64,000 nt of DNA, taken from Zymoseptoria tritici IPO323 (lineage: Eukaryota; Ascomycota; Dothideomycetes; Mycosphaerellales; Mycosphaerellaceae). The first letter of the stretch is position 1; the number at the start of each line of letters is the position of its first letter. Positions 42,592 to 55,853 of the stretch are shown here, piece after piece. A model generated the notes under the pieces. It was not told the DNA's origin, did not search any database, and was given only the letters and a program-made list of their open reading frames with translations. The DNA lies in NCBI RefSeq assembly GCF_000219625.1, contig NC_018214.1:1-64000 (forward strand), written 5' to 3'. Made by a program: the position numbers and the translations under genes.

Positions 42592-45430
42592 GAACCTATC
42601 GCTGAGTACTATCCTCCTACTACATGTCGCGTCTAGGTACGCGCTTGCTATCTTTGCCGATAAGTAAGTCGGGGACTTCCTAGGGTACTGCGATATCTAT
42701 ATCTCCCTGCCTAAGTAGCTTACGTTCCCTGTTGTCTACATCGTTAGGAGCGACTTTAGCTAGTGGAGGTTAGTACTTCTAGAAGTTAGTCGGGTGCTTA
42801 TCCTTAGCGTTGTAGTACGATCGGTTACCGAACGTATTCCTCTCCGCGTACTTAATGTCCTTATAGTTTGCCTTTACTTAAGCTATAGTCGCATCCCGCT
42901 ACTTCTTAATCTATGCCCTTAGATCGACAACATTAAGGCAGATAAGCTTCTCTAATTCGACGACGACTCTAGGGCTCTCCTACTTCTCGTAAGTAACAAG
43001 CGTAGCAGCAATGTAGTTATTAGGTGTTAAAGACACAGACGCAGGGAAGGCGTAAGGAATCTTGCCGTACTTGTTAATAAGCCTAGAGGGTGTCTTCTCG
43101 GGGGCGGTTAGGTCTATATAAGCTTTGCGCAGCATCTCCTAGTTACTAGCTTCGGTACACTCGAGAGAACTATCTACATACATAGCTACGAACTAGGGAA
43201 GAATCGTTCGACGTTCGGTCTCTACCTTAGTGTCGACACTATGCGGCAGATGCGGAACCGTAATACGAACATCAAATGCCTTATAAGGAACGTGTTCCTA
43301 CTTAAGCTTATAGCGATCTAGGAAGTGTTGCGGCAGCACTGTATTATTAATCTTCTGTACTGCTCCGTCTGCGCAGTTGTTAGCCCTTATCTACTAGTAC
43401 TATTCCTAAAAGATCTCCTTCTCGTACATCCTCTTAATAAGCACTGTGCAGTCCTTCTTGCCCTCGTCTGTTAAGGAGACCGTACCTTAAATCTAGTTAA
43501 TACCGCGATTCTCCTCGACTATACGGCTGACCGTAAGGTCGATGTGCTTAAAGGTAGTGTTGTCGCCCTTCTTAGTACTTTTGGCGTAGTATAGGTATAA
43601 CACCAGCCGGTGCTTATAGTTACCTCGCAGAAGAACATATAGCAGCTAGTATAAGATGTCCTAGCGGATGAGCTGCTAGATCTGAGAGTAGCACATCGTG
43701 CGAAGCTATCTGTAGTTAGGTTAGCTATTAATTTCGCGCTAATGCCACAAGTATATGTCTATTTCCTTATTAATAATCTTGCAAAGGGCCTTGTCCTGTC
43801 CGATCTACGCGAAGAGGGGAATGTTAAGCGTGCTATTTCTCTTAAACTCGTTCTCCTAACCGGCCGTTAAGTATATCGCTTGGCGAGCCTTGTTAAAGAA
43901 GCCGTTAAAGTTAAGCTAGCCGAGTTCTCTACGTAGGACGTTATTGTCGAAGCGGTACGGCCTAAGGAAGTCTGATAGTCGAGACGGACAAGCATCCTTA
44001 AACTATATCTTGTACGTCTCGGAACCTGTCTTTAGCTGGCTAAGCTTATACGTATCGTATTTAAGGGTAGTAAGTTTAAAGAGCGTGTTGTTCTTCGCTA
44101 TTACATTCCTAGTCTTTACCTTAATTCCGAAGTATCGAAGCAAGTCCCTCGCATAATTGTAGCATAGGAACGTGCACTTATCCTTTGGCTTTGTACTGTC
44201 CGGATATAGTAGCTATAGGCATCGAAATAGCTAGTTCGGGGTAGTAAGACGTTGCGAAAGCGGAAGCCTCCTTAGGCTATTAATCGTGGCGATAATTTAA
44301 GGTAAGGCGTCCTTACAATTATAGGTCGTGTTCGTAGGTTCCGTAATAGGCATGCCGAGAGCGATCTGTGTTTTAGTTACTACCTAACTAACCGAGCGAG
44401 CCCTTCCCGTAGTGCGAACAATAGGAGACGCGTAGATACTCCCTCCGAGACTAGGGCTAGAAATGGATCTGCCGGAGTATAGTGTTTAGGGGCGGCCGGA
44501 GCTACTCTCGGAAGGGGTACCGCGTATAGGAAGACTGCCGAGATTAGCTAGCTTATCCTTAGTTTTGGACCTCGTGCTTATAGCGGGAGGTGCTTCGATC
44601 TACTTCTAAGTGTTGGATCTAGACGCAATTTCCTTCTCCTTTCCCTTAGGCTTGTAGGGTACTATCTACCTACAGCTATCTATATGCCGGTTGTACGTGT
44701 TACGCACGATATTAATCTGCTCCTATATAGGGCGATCGATTCCTCCTAGTTTAGCGACTGTAAAGAAGTCCTTAGTAGTATACTTAGTCCCTCTCGGATC
44801 CGAATAACCCTGTCCTATACCCTAACTGTACCGACGAATGTATTCTCGTAAAATAAGCATAGCTACTATCGTACCCTTATCGGACTACGTCTTGTACTTC
44901 GAAGCCAGCTTTCGAATCTCTTTTGCTATATTCTCGGATTTGTATATGTATTGCCTTAGTTCCGGGTTTGCATCTATTACGTCCTATCCCTATTCTTTCG
45001 TAAGGGCGTCGTAAATGCCCTTCTTGCGGTTGCGGGTCCTCCTGCTATCCGTAGCTGCCGCTACTAGCCTCGGATAAGCAGCTGCAATACTGTCCTATCT
45101 AGTAATCCTCCTAGTTCCTAAGGTAATAGGGACCCGGTTTATCCGTACGAAATCCTACATACCTACTGCAAACTCTGCTGCTTTTTCCAATCCTAATTCC
45201 AAGGTATTAACGATGTCTAATACTACCCGCTCGTAGTCCGCGTCTAGCATGCTCTTAAGGAGACTCTCGAGTTTTCCTAGCTCTCTAGTGTTCTACGTAG
45301 TCGAGAAGGCTATACGCATTTCTTTATTATTTGTTAAGGGTGCACTCCGGAGGCGAGCTAGGATGTTGTCTATATCGGTAGTAGTATGCGCAGTTGCGCT
45401 CGTTATTAAGGTGTATTATGTACGCTCGGT
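42592..45430 (-). pseudogene. Element A long unknown ORF downstream of integrase
   Basis: A minus frame of about 900 codons, continuous except for TAG/TAA at probable Trp/Gln codons. Readable landmarks in order: DIDNILARLRSAPLTNNKEM, an alpha-helical stretch MLDADYERVVLDIVNTLELG, a basic SRRTRNRKKG, KYTTKDFFTVAKLGGIDRP, CTFLCYNYARDLLRYFGIK, CPSRLSDFLRPYRFDNN, TVSLTDEGKKDCTVLIKRMY, RLINKYGKIPYAFPASVSL, and FGNRSYYNAKDKHP near the end. No catalytic motif, signal peptide or membrane span recognised. It sits where envelope-like third ORFs occur in some Ty3/gypsy elements, but nothing indicates an envelope. Both copies keep the frame, so it was probably a real protein. Confidence 0.62.
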
Positions 45431-46744
45431 GCGCTCGTATCGTTTCGAAGCTGTTTTTACGCTAATACGCTTAGGTAGTATATGTGTTATTTTGCGCTAA
45501 TGCGCTCGGTTAGTATATATATTGTTTTGCGCTAATGCGCTCGGTTAGTAAGTATATCGAGGGGGGGCTCGTAGAGGATGTTTAATTAGGTCGAAGGTCT
45601 GCGAGGACGTAGATAAGGTTCGTCTAGGAGGAAAAGGAGTCGTTAGGGGAGGTGCAAGGAGATAGGAAAGAAAGAAGATGTAGTAGATGTTATAGGGAAG
45701 TCGGAGGTATAGAGAAGATTAGGGCTTTTAAGTAGGGCGAGTAGGCAGAAAGCGGGTCCCTTGCTTGTTCGTAAATTATATACGTGCTCGTGCTCGTAAT
45801 TATTAGAAAAGCTCGTAATTGTTAGGAAAGGCCTGTAATTATTATGTTAGTAATTGTTATATTAGTAATTGTTAGTTCGTAAATTGTGTACGTACTTGTG
45901 CTCGTAATTGTTAGAAGAGCTCGTAATTGTTAGGAAAGGCCTGTAATTGTTATGTCGGTAATTGTTATATTAGTAAATGTTTCGCATTAGTAGTCTCGTA
46001 ATTGTGGCAGAATGTACATAATTGTCTAGAAAAAGGCAGCCTAGCCCCTAAATGTCCGAAAGGGTAACTAAGCTTCGTAAATTGTAACTCCCTCCCCTTT
46101 AGAGTAGAGAAAGTGTATTTAGTACGCTCTAAACAATAGTAGATTAGTCGTAGCTAGTAGAGACACCTAGGCAATATCCTATCCTTCGCAAATGTTTACT
46201 AGACCCCTTTCCCTAAATAGTTTAGCAAACAACTAGGCCTATCCGGCAGTACTAGCCTTTAAAAGATATCCGCCGGCAGGAGGTAACAACAACAGCTGCT
46301 TGCTCGTAATTATGTGCGTGAATTTGCTCGTAATTGTTCTTCGTAAATGCGCTAGTAATTGTAGTGCGGAAGAGTTTAGTAGTATCGGTCTATTAGATAG
46401 ATAGCGGCGAGGACGGAGATAAGGTCGTGCCGGGGGTCTTGTTATAAGCGAAAGAGCTTACTTTAACATAAAGAAATGTATATATCTCTTTAGGTAATAA
46501 TAATGTTTGCCCGAGAGAGCGAGCAGAGCCTTTGCTAGACTACCGGTCTAGGAAACAACTATAGTAAGCCGAGAGCATCTGTCGCTATGTTTGCTAGACC
46601 CTTAGTCTAGGAAACATTTTAATACGAATTATAGCCGCACTTAGATTCTTAGGTACTGTAATCGTTCTTCTAGGGACAGCGAGGATTCCCTTACCCCCTA
46701 TATAATATTCGGAGGTCCGGGAGTAGGTTCTCTATACTACTTAG
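45431..46744. other. Element A spacer, copy 2
   Basis: Gene-free. It contains the 35-bp repeats (45432-45550), two units of roughly 108 bp made of CGTAATTGTTAG words (about 45770-45985), and three inverted repeats (46193-46231, 46529-46558, 46588-46616). Equivalent to 12779-14100. Confidence 0.7.
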
Positions 46745-49700
46745 CGGCAGGGTCGTCGCCCTAAGGTAATGCCGGCTCTTTATCCTCGCTTTTAACACTT
46801 GCAAGCTATTTAGGGTTTAAGTTGCCGCGTGTTAGCTCTTCGAGCTTATTAATATGCTCGAGGTAGTCTACAGGGACTACCTAAAGTATGTCCCTAGACT
46901 ATATGCCCTGGAGCTCTGCCTCGTCCAGCTCTATAATCTTGTAGGTACTAGTGTCTAGGCTTATACTTGTTACTCGGTAGGGCCCCTTCTATCGAAAGGA
47001 AAGCTTCTCGTAGGTAGACTTTCGCTCGCCTCTTTTTAATAGCACGAGCTGCCCCTTCTTAAGCGGCTTGTTGTCGATATTATAGGTTATATCCTAGTAC
47101 TCCTTCTAGGCATCTCGTAGCCTACGCTATAGGGCGGTAACTTCTCTAACATCCTTCTTAGAATAGAAGATCTGCCTTACTCGAGCAGCTAGTAAGTCTT
47201 CGGTCGTACGAACCGTCTTCTAGTTAATCGTTTTCTAAGTGTCGTACCGTAGCTTAATAGGTAGGACGACATTAAATGCATAGAAAAGACTTGCCGGCGT
47301 ATATCCCGTAGACCTGCGAACAGTAGTACGGTCTGCCTATAGTGCTATATAGAAAAAGGATCTCCAGCTCTTCAGCTTGCCCTACGTACACTTTAAGAGG
47401 ACGTCTAGGATGTTAGGATGCCTACGCTCGACTAGACTGTTCGCTTTAGGGTAATAGGCGGACACACGACTAAGGTTTGTATCTATTTAAGCTAGCAGTT
47501 TAGGCATATCGCCGTAGTTCTTAGGCTCTCTATTAAAGAAGATCCGGTTATAGGCTCTAGTGCGTAAGAAGACGTCCTTAAAAAGAAACTTCGCGACCTG
47601 CTTTAAGCTTATACCTTAATTCGGCCCCTTATTTACGATCCTTCCTTCCGGCTATCTAGAGAGAGACTCCTTAGCTATAATAATGCTTCCGGAGCTATCG
47701 ACATAAACAACGTCTACATACTATAATTCGCTAATATAGCTGTTGTATCTTAGGTGTAGTTCCGATACACTCGCTAGTCCGGACGATCGAAGAAGACACT
47801 CGGGGCACTTCCCGACGAAATCTCGGACCTACTTATACAGTCCCTACTAGTAATACCGACAAGCGATCTTTATATAGGTCCCTTTACGCCTTCTATAGCC
47901 GGACGTAGGGTCCCTATAGAGGGTACAGATAATCGACTTCTGCTTAGTCTCCTTATCGATAACTCTATATAGCGGCTTGTTAATTCTTTTCTAATACTAC
48001 AGGCAGCGCTCCCTAACTAGGTAGCGAGATGCCTATTTCTTAAAGGCATACCAGCTGTTCCTATTTACTCCTACTAGTCGTCGAAGGGTTAGGAGGTAGT
48101 ATATTACATCGCGGTAGAAGTCCGAGAGGAAGCCGTTAATGCTGCTCCAAACAAGTTCCTCTTCTAGATTAGGGGTAATCTCTTCGGCCTCGATATGATT
48201 CGCGTACACTATATATAGCGTGCTGTTAATTATTTCTTCGTAGTCCTATTTATGCTCCTTGTTAATGTTATTAGACTAAGTACGCGGTCGTCGAGATAGC
48301 GCATCTACAGCAGTATATAGTCGGCCGGGAACATACTTTATATCGAAATCAAACAGTCGTATCTATAAAAGCCACCTTATTATTACTACGTTAAGCAAGT
48401 CGGTCGGTAGTCGGTTTAACTAATAGACTAGAGTATTCGCATCTAGCTTAAGCAGGAAGTAAATACCGTAGAGATAGTGCTTTAGTTTCTTTAATGCCTT
48501 CAAAACACTAAGACACTTAAGTTTCCTAGCGTCGAACTTTCGCTCGTTCGGCTTCCAGATACTACTTTTATACCGAGATAGGTGTCTTGTCTTGTAGTTG
48601 TCGATATCTCGTTATATAAGGACTACTCTGAACCTATCCCCGGATGCATTAATAGCAAGGATGATCTGTCCTCCCGAAACGTAGTCTATAGTCTTAAGAG
48701 CCGGTATAGTAACAAGAGCCTTCTTTAATTTCTCTATCGATGCGTTATGCTCGGCGGTCTAACACTAGCAAACATTAGGCTTTAGTAGATTGTACAGCGG
48801 AGCTAATACCTGTGCATACTTCTTAATCTAGATGCGGAAGTACACGACCACGCCTAGGAATACTCGAACCTCCTTAGGGTTGTCTAGAGCAGGCTACTCG
48901 GTAATCTTAACGACTCGTGCTTTATTAGGGTAACGGCTATGCACATTACAAACGTACCCGACAATTAGTACCCCTGTTAAGAACTATCGCGACTTAAGAG
49001 CTGATATAGTAAGTCCGGCTCTCTTAATGTCGGCAAGGACTACGTTAAGGTTCGTAACATGTTTAGCAACCTAACGTTAGATGCCGGGCTCGGTTTCCTC
49101 GTTATTGTACGTAGTGCGTAGACCTTTAACTCTAATATCGTCTAGAAAGGGGCGAGCTCGGTAATTTATGTGCTCCTAAAGGATAGTAGTTATAATCCTT
49201 TAAAACTAAGCGACCGAATTCGTTCCGCCTATAGGAATCCCTATGTGCCTAAACAGCCCGAGCAGTATGTAAAAGGAGGTAAGGTCCCGACAGTGTTCGG
49301 CCAAAGGTATTTAGTCGTATCTAGAGAAGAGGTCTATAAGCGAGGTAGTAGTGCAGCCTACGAAGTCTGCAGAAAAGGAGTCTGCGTCCGGTAGCATATT
49401 AGCATCCCTTAGCGTAATACGGTTTACTTCTATAGCTAAGTTAATAAGTCGGTACTTCTTCTCCTCCTTCTTTTCCTAGACACTCTCCCCTTCCGGCATA
49501 GGGTCCTTAGCTTTTAGTAGCTTTAGGTTGTCTAGCTTCTTTTGTACGATAAACCAGGGATTCCGGTATGTACTACAGGATAGCTCGATTACTCTATTAC
49601 GGGCTCGCTTACTAACTATCTATATTACTACCTTCTCGAGGGCTGCGGGGATAGGGAAGTTCTTGTACTGCTAGGCCTTGTATGGAATCGTGCGGATCTC

Positions 49701-51494
49701 TATTAGTAGGGAAACATCCTCGTTAAGGCGACCGATATGTAAGAAATCCTAAGTAAGAGACTTCTCTCGTTAGAAGAGATAGGCATAAAAAAGCTCGAGT
49801 TCTTTCGGCTTTAGTTCGATCGTAGTCTTAAAGCTATTTATGCGTTCAGGGGTAAGTCTCGAACTCTTCTCGATGTCGGAAAACTTAGGGATAAGGTACT
49901 TGTTGTTCTAGGGGTGCGTGCTCGGTACGAGTTTGGCCTTATTTTTAAGACATCTCTGCCGCTAGTTAAAAGTACTACTAGGGGGCTTACTGCTAGTGTC
50001 GTAAATACTACTATTAACAGGTCTGATCTTGTCCGCCTTGCGTTTGTATATAGTGTATATATTCGGAGCGGATCCTGCCTCCTATTCCCCTTTTCGCTAG
50101 AGGTAATCTAACTAGAGAATATCCGCCTACTTAATAATTAGCGACGCTACTCGAGCTTATAAGGTAGTTTCCTAGACTATATCTAAGGGATTAATAGTAT
50201 ATTTTGTCGAGGTAATAGTCCGGAACTCGTCCTAAGTCCTTACTTTATCCTAGGTGCTAAGGAAATGTTTGCTAGACCCGGGGTCTAGGAAAGGTTTCGG
50301 GTCGACTTCGACTAGTAGTCTCGTTCCGGACGACTATAAGTAATCCTCCGGATAGTTAAATAATGCTACCGCGTTACTAGGGTGTCGGTAGCCTACTCGT
50401 TTCCCGACTCCTTAGGCTTGGTTGTGTAAAATACCTCGGTCGGACTATACCTATCTCCGTATCCCTTAACTCTAGTAAAGGTAATCGTTGTTCTATCCGG
50501 TGTCGCGATTATATACTCGAGGGACCCGTCGTCGTAGTTTATAGATCTAAGCCGCACCTGTCTAGTCTATAGTCGGCCGAGAAGGAAAGGTATAGTCTGT
50601 ATAATAAGAAACGACGAGTAGGTAAGAACTCCTATAACCTCGATTAGTACCTACTCTGCAATACCTAGGAAATCCGCACAGCTACTAACCGTATTCATCT
50701 GTATTAGCCGGCAGGTGCGTATACTAACACCCGCTCGCTTTACCGTAGACTAGCTTATAATGTTCCCTTTAGATCCCTCGTTAATTATAGTACGACGCTC
50801 CCTATGTCGTTTTAGACCGACAATGCATTCTATAACGGGCGAGGGTACAATAACATAGTCTCGGTCGTTAAAGGACAACCTCGCGTCCTTAGGGTCTTCG
50901 TATAGGTCCTACATTAGTCTCGGGGGCATCGTAATATATAGCTCCTTAATTATAGGACCGAGGAAAGTAGGGTCGTCGTCTTCTATCTCTTCTACAAACC
51001 TATTACGTATATAAAATCTAGAGGGTAGGATGTGCTTAGCGGTAGCACTGCTAAGTTTAAACTCGACTCGCACCCCGTAAGAACGAAGCGGCTCGTCTAT
51101 ATCGTACTAGTATGCTGCAGTAGTAGTAATGTTGTCCTCCTTAACGATAATCGACAGCCCGGCTTCCTTAGCAGCTATTGCGAAGTCTTCTTAGTTCCGA
51201 GCATAGCGCTTAAGAAGTCCCCTAGCTACTATAGGCGAGGTAGCGAGAAGCTTCCTAATAGGGATATTAGACAGCTGCGCTAGTATCCTGTCGAGCAGTA
51301 CTTTTTCTATATTAAGCCGCTCTCGAAGGTAAATGTCCCTTCTCTACGTACCCTTTCTAGTCGTAGCAGGCTTCTAGTTCTTCTTTTTCTTTAGTAGCGG
51401 GGGGTTAACGAAGCCCTAAGAAGGAGGGGTAGGATCTAGGTCTATGCTTCTAGTAGGGTCCTAGGTCTGGCTGTTATTTGCGGACTGCGGCTAG
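46745..51494 (-). pseudogene. Element A pol polyprotein, copy 2
   Basis: Read leftward. Retropepsin: NEGSKGNIISQS near 50800-50750, equivalent to the usual D-S/T-G-containing motif but with Asp now Asn, then IPFLLGR near 50600. RT: YRLINLAIEVNRITLRDAN near 49450, SLIDLFSRYD near 49340, IGIPIGGTNSVA near 49240, catalytic PFLDDI near 49160. RNase H: 48900-48300, with HIPGRLH-type end. Integrase: zinc-binding CPEC near 47800, core end AYYPKANSLVERRHPN near 47430, C-terminal PLKKGQLVLLKRGER and KGPYRVTSISL near 47060-46970. No chromodomain. Stops are former Trp/Gln codons. It is the complete copy without insertions. Confidence 0.87.
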
Positions 51495-53605
51495 TTACCG
51501 GTGTTAAATGCACTATTACTAGTAAGAGTGCCCTATATCGACTGCGAGCCTTCTTCGACTACCTTCGTATACTCTTCTATATTAGGGATCTTGCAGGCAT
51601 CGATCTTAATAGACACTGTCTTCTTTAGCTTTATAACACGGCTGGTATTATTGCTCGGCTTAGCAGCTAGCTCCTTTCCCTTAGTCGTACTCGTTAGCCT
51701 AGTCATAGCGTTCGCAGATAGAGAGTTGGTACGGATCTGATTTATATAGGGGGCATAAGGGTCTCGCTTATTAATGTACACTAGATTATTAGGAACCGTA
51801 CTTCTAGCGACGATGTTACACTAGTTTCCATTTATGTTCGTTGCTAGTGCGGGTCCTGTAGGGGAACCTAAGCCTTAGCCTAGGTAACTAGGTTAAGCTA
51901 ATAACGAGGGTGCAGGTTTTAAGGTCGGTAGAATAGGGCTAGGAACAAGTGCCGGGTTAAGAGGTATACTCGGTACATATGTCCGAGGAGCAAAGGCAGC
52001 TATAGGTGGTTTATAGACTAGCTAGTACTTCTTAGCATCCTTAATATTCGTATCGGCAGGCTAGGTAATAGCCCTTCCCTATACTTTCTCGATAGCGGGA
52101 GCTATTATCCGGAGCTTAGGCTAATCCGGCTAGTTCCTAAACTGCACCTTTCGTCTGTTAACATTACCTTCTCGTCCGATATACCACTTCTTTTTACTGT
52201 CCCGGTATGTCTAGCCCGTACTTAGGAGGTAGTTTATATACTTGCATTCGTAAACACTATAACCGGGTTTAAAGTAATAAAAGCATATATACTTAGAGGC
52301 TTCCTAGTAGAAGGGGTTCGAGCTACTAGACGACTAATAGGGCACTAGTCTAGGTCTAGCGACATTATACGAGTAGTACTCGGGAGAATTAGGGGTGTTA
52401 TTAGTATGCAGCGTAGCTATATAAGACTTCGGAAAGTCTCTAGGTAGATTAACAGCTATACGTGCACTTCTCTTAGCTCTTGCACGCTTAATCTTAGTAA
52501 TAGTTATCTTAGAAAGCTTTTTAGATAGGTCCTCTATGTCCGGCAGCTTCTCTTTTAGTACGCGTAACGACTAGACTCTATTGTTCGATATATCTAGCTT
52601 TAGATACCTCTTCTTAGTCTGGTTAATAAGCTAGCTAGTAACCTCGCTCTTACCCTTGCCGTACAACTCCTAGTAAGCTATGCGGCTTGTAACGTACTTA
52701 AGTGTCGTATCGTATAATAGAGAAAGCTAAGTACAGGAGGCTAGGTTCGAGACGTCTACTTCGAGCTTGTTTATAATTTCCTATCCTACCTCGGAGGGCA
52801 AGCCTTTAAGGAAGAGGTAGTATCGAGCGACTTCGTTGCACTGTTTAAGAGGTATCCTTTTCGAGACCGCTTTAAACGTTATAACATACTAACGCAGGTT
52901 ATCCTTCTGTCCGGAGACATCCTAGACTCTTTCCTTAGCGTATAGCTCTTCGAGGAAAGGGAGGCTATACTTATACACCTAGCTATTATAGCACCGATAG
53001 TAGGAAAGAGCCTCTTCCTTAAAAGCTTCGTAGTTTTTACTATCGAAGCCTAAAAGACTCTCGAGCTAAGCTCGAACATCCGGCACCGAGTATCGAGCAG
53101 CAAGTCGGATCCTTTCCCTATTAGGAGTGCGTAATCCTTTAAAGTACGAATCGAAGAAGTCGGCTATAGTCTAAAAGAAAGTCGAGGCATCCTTACCGTC
53201 GAAGGATAGAGTACTAGGCTCTTTAGGGAAGGGTACGCGACTACGGTAAGTAGGGGCTCTATTATTATAAGTAGCCGCGGTAAGGGCAGTAATAAGATCT
53301 GCGATGTTTATATTAGTAGGCTAGGGAGCGGGAACTGTACTATAGGTCGCTGTAGTAGCAATCCCTTCGGCTTAAGGGAGAGCCTTATTAGTCGACCCTT
53401 TAGTCGAATTAGTCGCAAAGCGAGCTGCTAGAATCCTATTACCATTACGGAAGGCGCGAGCATCGGAAGGTACCTAGATAGGGCTATTAGTTCCGGAAGC
53501 CTCGCTAGTACTTAGGGTGTTGCGGAGAATCTCCGAGGGAGTATTAAGATAGCTACGACGGGAGGGTCCGTCCGGGCCGTTGTTAAGAGTATTATTAGAA
53601 GACAT
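51495..53605 (-). pseudogene. Element A gag, copy 2
   Basis: The likely start is ATG at 53605 (MSSNNTLNNGPDGPSRR). A capsid-like core lies near 53250-53050 (TLSFDGKDASTFF, DFFDSYFKGLRTPNRERIRL). The zinc knuckle near 52285-52240 reads CFYYFKPGYSVYEC, where Tyr replaces the second Cys and the His of CX2CX4HX4C. A Lys-rich tail (TSTTKGKELAAKPSNNTSRV, 51781-51533) links to the protease. About 700 codons; natural end not certain. In-frame TAG codons are spread throughout. Confidence 0.8.
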
Positions 53606-55579
53606 CGTAATAGCGATATACAGCTTAGTGTCGCAAATAGGGAAATAGGAAGTAAGGAGTGCAGATGCGTATTCGGAAGGCGTATAGGGAATAGTTAGCA
53701 AGTCGTCGTCGATACCGGGGCGGCGGGAGTAGGCTATTTAAAGCTCTCGAGGGTTTGCTAGACTATTAGTCTAGGAAACATTGTTGCTACTAGTAGTACA
53801 CTACAGCTAATCATGCTGTTTATACATAGCCTAGGGCTATATTCGATAGTCTCCTTAGTACAGGCAGGGTGTAATCGTACATTCCGGGCACATAGGACGG
53901 CTAAGTATCTAGAAACTCGAGAATAAGGCGGGATCGCTTCTCGTGTAGTGTAAAAGAGTCTAGGGGAGGGAAATAAGGACTAGGGATGCGTCTAGGGTCC
54001 GCGGCTCGGTATTATTTGTTTACTAGACCCTCTTCCTAATTTAGTCTAGGAAACATTACATCCTCGAAAGGTCGTACCTCTTAGACTATTCCAGCCAGCT
54101 AGAGCCGAGAACTACATATTGCATTCTCGTACCGAGAACCTAGTGTCGGTAGATCTAGGCAGGGCTTATATGCTCCCTAGTTCTAGTGTAGGGTTCGTAG
54201 CGATATTATCTGCTATTACCTCGGAAAGTAACACCGAGGAGCGGTTGGACGATTAGTGCAATAGGGCGACGTTTCTTAGGGTATTCGCGACGCCTACGCT
54301 ATAATAGCTAGTTAGTCTCGTTTCTTATAGCCATTCTATCGAGAGGACGGGACGGCTTACGTAACCGAGTATTCTCTAATGTCTAGTATGTCTATTATAG
54401 CTACTACGGCAGTCGGTAAAGTTTTCTAGGTACTTAAGGGCTCTTTTTCTACCCTATTTCTCTTTCTTTTCTTTACGAACGCTACGCATAGGCTGTGCTG
54501 CACGCCTAGCCTACCTACCTCGGCAGGTAGTCGGGCATAGGAAAAGCTATAGCAGTACGATTTTGGCCCTAGGAGGCTTGTTTTCACCCTATTTTGCATC
54601 CGCTAGAGTCGATATTATCTCTGTAGTAGTGTCGCGTTTTAAAGGCGTATAGCTAAGCTTAGTAGCGTAGTCGCTCGTACAGGTGTAGGAGCGATAATCT
54701 CTAATGTCTATTATATCTATTATAACTTTTACCGCGACCGGTAAAGCTTTCTAGGTACTTAAGGGCTCTTTTTCCACCCTGTTTCTCTTTCTTTTCTTTA
54801 CGAGCGCCTCGTATGGGGTTTACCGCATGCCTAGCGTACCTACTTCGGTAGGTGCGGTCGCTGCTCGTCTCGCTTACCTTTACCGGCAGGTAGTCGGGCA
54901 TAGGAAAAGCTATAGTAGTACGATTTTGGGCCTAGGAGGCTTCTTTTTACCCTAAATCGCGTCTATTGTAGTCGATATGCTCTCTACTATAGCGTCGCGC
55001 TTTAAGGGCGTATATCCGAGTCCGGTAGCGCGGTTGTATACATTAGTGCGAGAGCGCTTTACACCGAGCCTCTATGCGATGTTAGTGTCCCTTTTTTATG
55101 TACTCTTTTGCTTCCTCGGCTTCTTCCTTCTCCTTCTTAGGCTGTATCGACGAGCTGCTTAGCGTAGGGTGTGTAGCTCGGTAGGGTATAGGGAATGTGT
55201 CTATATGTTCGTGTATTTAGGTGTATTCGGTAGTAGATCTAGCAATGTACACATAGCGATTTGTGCATTAAGGTAGGGTGTATTCGGTAGTAGATCTAGT
55301 AATGTGCATATAGCGATTTGTGCATTAAGGTACTTTGTATTTTGAACTTGGACTTTAATCTTGGGTACTTAAGCCTACTACCCTAGCTAAGGGGTAGAGG
55401 TATATCGTGATCCTTTCTTCGAGGGAGGGTATTCGTCGTATGCGTTGTAAGTACTCGTAAGGCGACTAGCGCTATTGTCGAGGTCGTAGCTGCTCCGCAC
55501 TTCCGCACTGCTGCCTACCCTTTGTATATCCTCCTTCTCCGCTTTCGCGAAGGAAGGAGTCTTATATCGTCTACTAAAA
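53606..55579. other. Element A 5' leader, copy 2
   Basis: About 2 kb without a convincing gene, equivalent to 40007-41980. It holds the same inverted repeats and duplicated block. Plus-strand open frames here read across non-coding sequence. Confidence 0.65.
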
Positions 55580-55853
55580 TGTAAGGGGGGAACTTCTAAA
55601 GGTTCCGATCTCCCGCGGATAGTAGTAGTGCGGACGTACGAGGTAGTATAGGGGGCAAAAAGGGCGGCAAACTATACAATTAGAGTAAAAGGTAGGGGGG
55701 GCAAAAGAGGTAGTATTAAGTGCTCTGTACTGTTGGGCCTTATGTGCGTAGGGTGGTGTCTCTGTAGGTCGGTGTCTTTATAATCCTCCGACCTGCACAC
55801 GAAGCTGAAGCTAGATACAGACCGCACGTGACAGTGCGATATTCCCCACTACA
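55580..55853 (-). repeat. Element A 5' LTR, copy 2
   Basis: 274 bp. Minus strand TGTAGTGGGG to CCCCCCTTACA. Right-hand limit of the A array; the flank begins AGAGGTAGC. Confidence 0.9.

Larger units (their letters stand above)
42255..55853 (-). mobile_element. Element A copy 2, complete giant Ty3/gypsy-type element
   Basis: Internal region 42255-55579 of about 13.3 kb plus a 5' LTR at 55580-55853; the 3' LTR is 41981-42254. Order on the minus strand: 2-kb leader, gag, protease, RT, RNase H, integrase with GPY/F-like C-terminus, 1.2-kb repeat-rich spacer, long unknown ORF, polypurine tract. Ty3/gypsy elements are commonly 5-8 kb, so this is about twice usual size. Heavily mutated at CpA in several contexts. 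Free of nested insertions. Confidence 0.92.

Noticed and set aside
42592..45430. Envelope-like protein in element A
   Set aside because: No signal peptide, hydrophobic span or cleavage-site pattern could be seen.
51032..51283. 83-codon plus ORF repeated at 37433-37684
   Set aside because: Antisense to the element A pol region. Same in both copies because the DNA is the same.
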